Of a stretch of DNA of 64,000 bases, positions 57,787 to 64,000 are shown one piece after another. A program made the translations under genes and the position numbers. The stretch lies in NCBI GenBank assembly GCA_036346375.1, contig CM070508.1, forward strand, positions 36,290,862 to 36,354,861, written 5' to 3'. The stretch is from Guadua angustifolia (Eukaryota; Streptophyta; Magnoliopsida; Poales; Poaceae). The first letter of the stretch is position 1; each line of letters begins with the position of its first letter. The notes below the pieces were generated by a model. That model worked only from the letters and a program-made list of their open reading frames with translations, made no database searches and was not told the DNA's origin.

Positions 57787-58450
57787 TTAGTTTTATGCTG
57801 GTAATTCTCAGTCCAATTGATTTTGTTCTGGAGAATTATCGTGTGTTGGTAACCCCTTTGGACATGTGTGGGTCCGAGGGGTGTCGCTAGTGAAGCAAGG
57901 TTTTGGTAGCATCCGGGGCGCGTTGGCGTCGGGGTGTTACATCGTTAAGGGTCTGACCTGAGGCCAGGTCGGAGCCTGCGGGAGCGTCCGACCTGAGGCC
58001 AGGTCGGACCGCCCCTAGTGGGTTTGATCAAGGCCGAGGATCCTTCGGGGCCCAATGAGGCCTTCGGCCAGAGCTGGGCCCAGTGACAGCCCATTTGGCG
58101 TTCCAGCCAATATTCAGTGATAATCCCATCTGTGAGGGACGGAGACTTTGGCAATACCCCCTCCAGCACTCTGCATCGTTGCCAAGCTGGCCGCCAGGTC
58201 CAAATTACTGAGATAGAAACGATCTTGAAATAGATGTATACCTTGCTGTGGGGTACCCCTGGTATAAGTATTCGTCACTTCTATTTCCATTCAACCGGCT
58301 TGGCCCAATCTTGTTTAGTTGGGCCTTGTAGGCCTGTCTTGCAGATACCCGTGGTGTGCATACTCCACAGTGAGGCAAAAGAAACATGATATTATCACAC
58401 TATAGTAGGTTCATCCGATGCTTCATGAATATTTGAGAATCGATATGTAC

Positions 58451-59092
58451 TGTTAGGGACCGCTATCGATTATTGGTCAAAAAGGCTTTTCTGAGTTATA
58501 TCCAAATATACATGAACCTATAGGGTCACATCCTTATAAGGTTTGGAATGGTTACTATCGGTTTTTAGAGTTTGGATTGAATCCATTTCTAATGGTCCAA
58601 ATTGAATATGGATTCAGATTGGGCCTAAGGGTTGGGTGCCACCGAGGGCTATAAAAGGGGAACGTAGGCTTAGGGTTTCAGACAGAAGTTGTATGCAAGA
58701 GTTGCACCACCACCAAAACTCTAACCGTTCTTCATCATCTCTATCGTGCGTATGGTGCTAGCACCCCGGCACTTGATGTTCCAACCCCGGACATGTGGAT
58801 ACCGATAGAGGCGCTACTCTATTGCGGTGCTACTTGAGGATGACTATTTGGATCGATCAAGGAGTTGATTGGACCAATGCAAAAGCCGAAGGATCAACTT
58901 GCTACTTAGCTACCGCTCACATTGTTCAACGATCATACCACAACGTGCAACATCGATCTGTATCGACATCTTCTTCCGCTGCACTACACGTCTAGTGGTA
59001 AGGATCTGTGATACATAATCATTTACTTGCGTGGCTTCTTGGGATCAGTAGAATTTTAATTTGTGCTAGTGTAGCCTACCATAACCCTTTCA
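58451..59092 (+). mobile_element. Probable LTR or LTR fragment, copia-like
   Basis: The block starts TGTTAGGGACCGC and ends near CATAACCCTTTCA. It contains a TATA box (GCTATAAAAGGGG at 58,649), a following transcribed-looking leader (AGGCTTAGGGTTTCAGA), and the phrase CTAGTGGTAAGGATCTGTG typical of grass copia LTR 3' parts. No primer-binding site or second copy is seen, and the flanking five bases do not match, so edges and status (solo or truncated) are uncertain. Confidence 0.4.
58649..58657 (+). promoter_or_regulatory. TATA box in the copia-like LTR
   Basis: GCTATAAAAGGGG is a near-consensus plant TATA box. About 30 bp downstream lies GGCTTAGGGTTTCAG, a plausible transcription start region. 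Confidence 0.5.
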
Positions 59093-60410
59093 CTGTCATT
59101 GGGGTACAATGATCATTTTGTCCAGTAATGCATCTGGGTGGTTTGAAAAACCGCGGCGATGGTCTAAGTGGTTTAAGTCACTCTAAAGTTGTTATTGATG
59201 CAAATTTGGGCTCACAAAGCGAATTTGGCGGTAATGTAATAGCCTCTTTGAGAAGCATACTGTGTGAGTGCAAAACCCGTTAAGAGTATTGGGTTTCAGT
59301 TAGCCCATGTAAATGTGGATGGTGTCCACTTAAGTGTCTAGGTCTAAGGTCAGAGTTGCCTCCACTATATAAGGAGATGTAGTGGGAGGAGAGGCCCTAA
59401 ACCTTGAAGCTCTAAGACTCTAGATTTGGGCTTCCACAACATTTTGCATTCCTTTTGTGGTGTGTGTGTGTTTGCACTCTTTGGGAGTCCTATCCACAGG
59501 TGAGAGCCTTTTGTAATCTATCCTCATGCTATGAAATAAAGAACAATTTTGTGCTCAAGATTTGGCTTTCTTCTTGGCCTTCCTCAATATTGATTCGTGA
59601 TCTTTCTTATTTGTTTCTTTTTCTCTTGATCTTGTATTGTTAATCATGAATGATTAATAGATGTATCCTCTCGAGATCATCACCCCATCATCTAAGCTAG
59701 CTATCTCATTATCATCGAGAGAATTCTCAAGAAGCCAAGTTTTGACTTGAGAAGAAAGGATTTGAGGTATATCTTGATCTTGTGTGTTTGAGGGTTGTTT
59801 CTTTGCTGTTCTTGCTTACTATGATATATAGGAGTTCGTCTAAGATTATCTTGATCATCAAAACCCCATGAGCAACCTCACGGCGAAGTTCTTCCATTTG
59901 ACCTAGTTTTGGTGCAACCATCGCTAAACTTAAAAAGGTTGGAACTTTGATATTAATCCTTGAGATTAAAGGATAGAATAGGTTCTTGACACCCATAGGA
60001 AGATGCAGACCAAGTTTCACACATTTTCAATCAGCCGATCAAAAGATACAACCATTTTTATTTTCAAAGTCGTGTTGACTTTACTGTTCATATGCCTGAT
60101 TTTGCTGTTCATTAAGATAGTACCACCCTTAGGGAATGGTAGTGCCAATTTTTGGCACTACCAGCTTGGATCTATAGTAGTACCGCCCACAGGGTGAATA
60201 TCTAAAGTTGTGTGACTTTTCTACACCTTTTTGACTCTCCAAAGCTCTTGGTTGGCTCTTCTTGTCCAGTAGAGTTGGGAAAATTATTTTTAATCATTCA
60301 CCCCCGTCAATCATCATTTCTAGTCCTTCAATATGCATGCATTCCATATTTCAAATAACATTCAAAATTTATAGATTTTTAGTATAGAATTTTAGTTCTT
60401 AATTTTATAT
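59093..60410. other. LTR-like debris without coding capacity
   Basis: A second promoter-like arrangement is present: CACTATATAAGGAG at about 59,363, then a leader, GTTTGCACTC, and an AATAAAG at about 59,535 that could be a polyadenylation signal. That spacing fits the U3-R-U5 layout of an LTR, but I found no matching LTR or clear edges. The rest, to 60,410, has short open frames only. Confidence 0.3.
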
Positions 60411-60434
60411 CACTACTATAGTAAGGCTTATATT

Positions 60435-60700
60435 AGACGTCTTATCATAGATGGTTTTGAAAAATCATATGTGATTAGGAACGTCACTGACGGTTCTATA
60501 GTGAAACTATCAGTGACATCATCACATACAGTACTCTTCATAAACCATCAGCGATATACATCAATACCATAGATGGTTTTAGTATAAAACCGTCAGTGAT
60601 GACTCCTGTAGCTATCATAAACAGTTTCAAACTAAAACCATTTGTGATATCTACAAATCACAGATGGTTCTAACCACAAACCATCTGAGATGTGAACTGA
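60435..60700. repeat. Left subterminal repeats of the 3.0-kb CACTA
   Basis: About nine copies of CA(T/C)AGATGGTTTT or CTGACGGTT and their complements occur, more decayed than in the 10.6-kb relative. The array is followed by ACTATATAAAC at about 60,702, a TATA-like box. Confidence 0.8.
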
Positions 60701-60764
60701 GACTATATAAACATACCGAGGTTCCTTGCGTAGACCGTAGCACCCAGCGTGTTTCGCCTCGTCC

Positions 60765-60875
60765 AAACCCTAGCCCCCGGCGTCGTCCTCCCCGGTGACC
60801 TCCTCCTCAACGACCTCCTCCCAAGCGACCTCCTCTCTAGCATCCTCCCCCTCCTCCCTCGAACCGTGCTTCATT
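60765..60875 (+). repeat. C-rich leader repeat of the 3.0-kb CACTA
   Basis: Five to six units of the type GTGACCTCCTCC and ACGACCTCCTCC follow CAAACCCTAGCCCCC. The same layout (array, TATA, CAAACCCTAAC, CCTCCCC repeat) is found inside the 10.6-kb element at 15,700-16,215. Confidence 0.7.
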
Positions 60876-62039
60876 TGATTCAGTGATCCCCTTTGACCTT
60901 ATCCTATGATTTGCATGGATGATTGGTGATGCACATGATATACATTCATTTTGGTGATGTATATGATATACATTGTTGTTTGATTTGACTATATCAGACA
61001 GTTGAAAACATGAAGCAAAACTAGCTAACTTAAGAATAGCCGATTAGATTTTTTTCGCATACAATAATATACCAGGAGTTAATTATATTGTGCATGCATG
61101 CCATAGATGGATGACAATATGGATAATAATTTGCAGCCTTACTTGTTAGTTGTCATCCTTCATCACTACACCATTTTTGCGCACTACTGAAGTTGCAATT
61201 TCATGCTTATCTCTATGTCAAATTTCCATTTGTATTTTTGACATTTTTCCATATCGACTGAGGCATTTTGAATGACAAAAATTGCAAGGAATTCATATTG
61301 ATCTAGCTATATCTCTGATATGTGATTTGCTACATGTGTTGCTGCTGTTGGTTATTCTTAATCTAAATTACCTACCTCTCGTGTTGTGTAAATTTTAATA
61401 AGAAGAACATGTATAGTTATAGAGATGTACTTCTATGCATTTTTTTTATAGTTGCCCAAATATTAAAGCATGAATAAAGGGTAAACATGTATTATACCAA
61501 TTAGATCATGTAATGAAATAAAAATGTATGGAACATGAACATGTCCCCACATATTTTATTTGGATGTGCATGAAAATACATTTTGGAATTTATAACATTG
61601 ACAAAACCTAAATTTAGTATTAGGTTGTTGGACCATATTTATCCTAGCCCGTCCCTACTTATTATTGCTTTTCTTTTAGAATTCTCAAGGTTATGTCTGA
61701 ATAGCAGGAAATCGAATTTGTAAGTGTGAACTATAGTTGTGTTGTCATACAGTTTATTCTTAGAAATATCAATTTATTGTTTTTGTTATTTAAAGCTTGC
61801 ATTACCATTAGTATTAGAGGTTGTAGTTGGATCAGCATCTTCTATAAAAAAAGCAGGCTAGGCTTTCTCTTAGTTTTCTCGCAAGATATGTATTATCACT
61901 AATTAGATAGGCTTCTATTTCTATTGCATGCATAGTTTAGTGAATCCTATATTACTCAGTCTATTATTCTGATATGTGAGAATATCATTTTTTATCTAAA
62001 TTAACTGACAAGATTAAAATATGATTTTGCTAAAAATAA

Positions 62040-62350
62040 ATGACATGGAAAACTATTAGAAGCTAAAAAAACTTGAGGTGGAAAACAAACAACTAAAGAG
62101 CAAGTCTGAGTTAACTAAAAAGATTTATGAGATGATACAAGAACTAAAAGATATAGATGACAAATTGCAATATGACTGCTTTTGTAGGGATTAAGAGATA
62201 TGACTAGAGATCAATTGGTTATTGGTGTCAAACAAATCAGCACTGTACTAGATTTGTGGAACTTCAGAGAGAATCAAAAAGCCTCTGTTGTGGAAGTTAT
62301 GGCACATACGATGGCAGACATAAAAAACCCAAAGATCTTCTTGTCTTAAA
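62040..62350 (+). pseudogene. Exon-like coiled-coil remnant in the 3.0-kb CACTA
   Basis: Around 62,070-62,190 one plus frame reads KLEVENKQLKSKSELTKKI and then EMIQELKDIDDKLQYD, a heptad-like helix. A second frame from about 62,199 reads MTRDQLVIGVKQISTVLDL and ends VMAHTMADIKNPKIFLS-stop. These look like pieces of a real protein, either a degraded transposon protein or a captured host exon. I cannot identify the family. Confidence 0.3.
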
Positions 62351-62569
62351 CTATGAAATAATGTGGTTTCTCAATGTATACTTGTTAATATTTGTGGTAT
62401 CATATTTTGTTAATGTATTGTCACCTGACATTATCCTTAATATTTACTCATGTTGAATCCATAATATTTACTCATCTTGAATCCAATAACTAATTGATTC
62501 ATTCACATCCATGGTATGTTTTTTTTTCGTAACTCTCTTGGCCGAACTTCCATGATTACTATCTATTGT

Positions 62570-63130
62570 TCGAAATTTTCTTCTCTTTAGATATTTCTGC
62601 TACGACATTTAGAAGACATAACCATTTATAGATTTTGCAATTGAATATCAAAACATTCTAGATGCACTGAGGCAATAGCTTGTCTAATGAGGATGATCTT
62701 AAAATATGAACATTTGTAGCAATTTTATCACCTTTTTTATTCTAATGTTGATGGTCCAAGGCAAAATCCAATTCCATCCACAGTTCGTCCTAAAAGTTGT
62801 CATACTCTGATTTATCATCTACTTCGTCATCATCTCTGAATGAGAATACCATAGGCAACCTATTTTCACTTTGGTGTTGTGCAGGAATAGGATCACGGTC
62901 TTGTGCAGGGACAGGATCAGAGTGATCCAAATGTTCTACAAGAAAGGAGATGAAAGTGCTACAAATGTTCTCATGTTAAGACCATCATCATTAGACAAGT
63001 TATTGCCTCCATGCATCTAGAATATTTTGATATTCAGTTGCAAAATCTATAACTATTGTGCCTTATAAATGTCATTATGGAAATATCTAAGAAGAATAAA
63101 ATTTTAAACAACAGATACTAATTATGGAAG
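62570..63130. repeat. Inverted repeat near the 3' end of the 3.0-kb CACTA
   Basis: The arms at about 62,570-62,757 and 62,940-63,130 are reverse complements with mismatches; for example AATATGAACATTTGTAGCA pairs with TGCTACAAATGTTCTCATG, and TTGCAATTGAATATCAAAA with the segment near 63,030. The sequence is clearly related to the arms of the larger inverted repeat at 20,251-21,262. The intervening 180 bp differ between the two elements. Confidence 0.8.
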
Positions 63131-63164
63131 ATCTACCACGAGAGTCAGGGGAAAAAACATATCA

Positions 63165-63400
63165 CAAACTATTCTATTTAGAAACCGTATGTGATAAACT
63201 CGTATCACAGACAGTTATATTTAAAAACCATCTATGATCAACACATATCACAGATGGTTCTTGTTAAAAACTGTTTGTGATATGTGTTTTCACATTCGGT
63301 TTGGAAACCGTCTGTAATATGTATTATATTATCACTGACATATGCTTACATGTTGTTCAGAAAAACCATCTGTGATGACATTTTTGAACTGACTGTAATA
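63165..63400. repeat. Right subterminal repeats of the 3.0-kb CACTA
   Basis: Copies of ATCACAGA(C/T)(G/A)GTT and AACCATCTGTGAT alternate up to the terminal CTGTAGTAGTG. Confidence 0.8.
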
Positions 63401-63418
63401 GCCTTCTCTGTAGTAGTG

Positions 63419-64000
63419 GATGTTTTAAATTTGAAACTTTTGAATTGTAATTCTACATTTATATATGTGGAATTATGCAATGCGGACTCACATTTTGATA
63501 GTGGAATCTTTAGGAGTTTTTATCTCTTTTATGATTCTAAATTTTAGGATTTGAATTCTTTTCCTTCTAAGATTATTATGGAGATCTTCTAGGAGCCCTA
63601 ATATAATCGTGTCAACTTGTGCATCCAACCTCACAGGTTATGTATTCTAAATGATATTAATAAACCTAAAGCATTAACTAAAGGATTAGATGATATCGCA
63701 AAAAGGAAATAATGGATATGATAAATGAATCTCTAGGCTTCGTTTTTCCCCCTACGTACGCCTATATTTAATTATAACTTTCTATTTCTCTGACTAATTT
63801 AGAATTTTTTTAAAAAAATATTTTAAATGATGGTAGCTATTCTAAGCATGTGTACATTAATGCAACAAGACCTGATGGATGGCACGTAATTGCTTATGCT
63901 TCTTTGTAGACCTAAATGTCCGGTTGCGGCGTGGTCTATTTTCCCGAGCCCGTCTCAAGGCCGTTGCCTCTTGCATCAACGGAAGGACTCGTACAACAAG
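63419..64000. other. AT-rich flank, nothing recognised
   Basis: This sequence to the right of the last CACTA is AT-rich up to about 63,900 and more balanced after that. One plus frame (63,421-63,547) runs on from inside the CACTA but shows no motif. No feature is supported. Confidence 0.4.

Larger units (their letters stand above)
41371..57941 (+). mobile_element. Non-coding long-LTR retrotransposon (LARD-like), LTRs about 3.96 kb
   Basis: The element has two very long LTRs (41,371-45,329 and 47,171-57,941, the latter containing a CACTA), both starting TGTAATACCGAAGATC and ending GGGGTGTTACA. TCGTT duplications flank it (41,366-41,370 and 57,942-57,946). A tRNA-Met-type primer site follows the left LTR and a G-rich polypurine tract precedes the right one. 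The interior is only 1.84 kb and has no gag, protease or RT motif. That combination matches large retrotransposon derivatives (LARDs), which depend on proteins of another element. Orientation is plus, opposite to the Tat host element. Confidence 0.9.
47171..57941 (+). repeat. Right LTR of the LARD-like element, interrupted by a CACTA
   Basis: The LTR is in two pieces, 47,171-47,696 and 54,552-57,941, totalling about 3.9 kb and nearly identical to the left LTR over most of its length. The GC-rich leader segment is more diverged from the left copy. The insertion site corresponds to the GACACCCC sequence near 41,908 in the left LTR. Confidence 0.9.
40646..58277 (-). mobile_element. Solo LTR (about 1.06 kb) inserted in the Tat 5' LTR, itself split
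   Basis: The pieces 40,646-41,370 and 57,947-58,277 together start TGTTGGTGTTTCG and end GTATTCGTCA on the plus strand. They are flanked by CTTCT on both sides (40,641-40,645 and 58,278-58,282). A TATA-like CTATATAAAGGG on the minus strand near 40,975 suggests minus orientation, with the sense start TGACGAATACTTATACC. No internal region remains. The GC-rich palindrome CCGACCTGAGGCCAGGTCGG near 57,988 lies within it. A 16.6-kb element interrupts it at a TCGTT target. Confidence 0.8.
27093..58369 (-). mobile_element. Ty3/gypsy Tat-lineage retrotransposon, 3'-truncated, heavily interrupted
   Basis: Order on the minus strand: 5' LTR (58,369 to 40,264, split by insertions), primer-binding site (40,251-40,261), gag-protease-RT-RNase H-second RNase H-integrase (about 39,950 to 34,352), then a spacer carrying plus-strand antisense genes (33,899 to 27,097). 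A second, archaeal-type RNase H and antisense open frames between pol and the 3' LTR are known marks of the Tat lineage (Grande/RIRE2-like). No 3' LTR is seen; the element ends against AT-rich sequence near 27,093. A 4.0-kb retrotransposon is inserted in the antisense gene. Confidence 0.85.
40264..58369 (-). repeat. 5' LTR of the Tat element, about 470 bp, split by nested insertions
   Basis: The LTR is in two pieces: 40,264-40,645 and 58,283-58,369. Its PBS-proximal edge reads, on the plus strand, TGTCGACGTTTATTG. Its far edge reads GTGTGCATACTCCACA at 58,369, so on the minus strand the LTR starts TGTGGAGTATG and ends CGTCGACA. A minus-strand TATA-like CTATATAAAGAG lies near 40,463. The far edge is chosen by the TG start and is less certain. 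The base run GTGAG after 58,369 would be the target duplication, but the opposite end of the element is missing. Confidence 0.6.
60411..63418 (+). mobile_element. CACTA transposon, 3.0 kb, deleted relative of the 10.6-kb element
   Basis: The left end CACTACTATAGTAAGGC and the right end GCCTTCTCTGTAGTAGTG are near inverted repeats and match the 11,006 element (both continue GAGGC or AAGGC then TTATAT-AGACG). Subterminal arrays use the same CA(C/T)AGA(C/T)GGTTT motif. It keeps the TATA/C-rich leader at its left and the inverted repeat at its right but has lost the TNP2 and Ulp1 genes. Flanking triplets are TAT and GAT, so the duplication is imperfect. It is a non-autonomous, more diverged family member. 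Confidence 0.85.

Noticed and set aside
58451..59092. A solo LTR with proven target duplication
   Set aside because: The five bases before the start (TGTAC) and those after the proposed end (CTGTC) do not match, so it was kept only as a probable LTR fragment.

Overview
This window is repeat-dense plant nuclear DNA, almost certainly from a grass (Poaceae, probably panicoid). It shows Ty3/gypsy Tat-lineage retrotransposon proteins, CACTA elements with TNP2 and Ulp1-type genes, a Mutator-like (MULE) transposase linked to a plant mobile domain gene, and a long-LTR element without coding capacity. I see no intact single-copy host gene, no rRNA or tRNA gene, and nothing prokaryotic. Nearly all coding sequence is transposon-derived and broken by frameshifts, stops or later insertions.

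Left part (1-25,375). A two-exon Myb/SANT-like gene (1,051-2,120, minus) is followed upstream by a tandem repeat. From about 4,316 to 23,150 lies one old minus-strand MULE carrying a mudrA-type transposase (N-terminal part, DDE core, SWIM zinc finger, CCHC knuckle) and, downstream, a plant mobile domain (PMD) gene. Two younger elements split it: a solo LTR (6,296-9,270, target-site duplication TCAAC) in the PMD gene, and a 10.6-kb CACTA element (11,006-21,590, duplication ATT) in the transposase core. In both cases the conserved protein sequence resumes on the far side. The CACTA carries a TNP2 pseudogene, a second gene with a Transposase_24-like part and a Ulp1 (C48) protease part, an internal copy of its own subterminal repeat array, and a large inverted repeat near its 3' end.

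Middle and right part (27,093-58,369). A minus-strand Tat-lineage gypsy element has gag, protease, RT, two RNase H domains and integrase at 34,352-39,950, a primer-binding site at 40,251 and its 5' LTR from 40,264. Its 3' end is missing. Beyond pol it carries antisense genes, one visibly spliced (27,097-33,246, plus). A 4.0-kb retrotransposon with paired LTRs (27,602-31,615, duplication GAGCT) sits inside that antisense gene. The 5' LTR contains a solo LTR (duplication CTTCT), which contains a long-LTR non-coding element (41,371-57,941, LTRs about 3.96 kb, duplication TCGTT), whose right LTR contains a 6.85-kb CACTA (47,697-54,548, duplication CCC) holding a fragment resembling ROOT HAIR DEFECTIVE 3. 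Including the Tat element this is five levels of nesting.

Right end (58,370-64,000). LTR-like debris is followed by a 3.0-kb CACTA (60,411-63,418) that is a deleted relative of the 10.6-kb element. It keeps the same termini, subterminal motif, leader minisatellite and 3' inverted repeat.

The observations I rate highest are the conserved 3' inverted repeat and the internal promoter-like array of this CACTA family, a hairpin block shared between a CACTA and an unrelated LTR, the spliced antisense gene, and the gene-fragment-bearing CACTA. Family names come from reading motifs without database searches.
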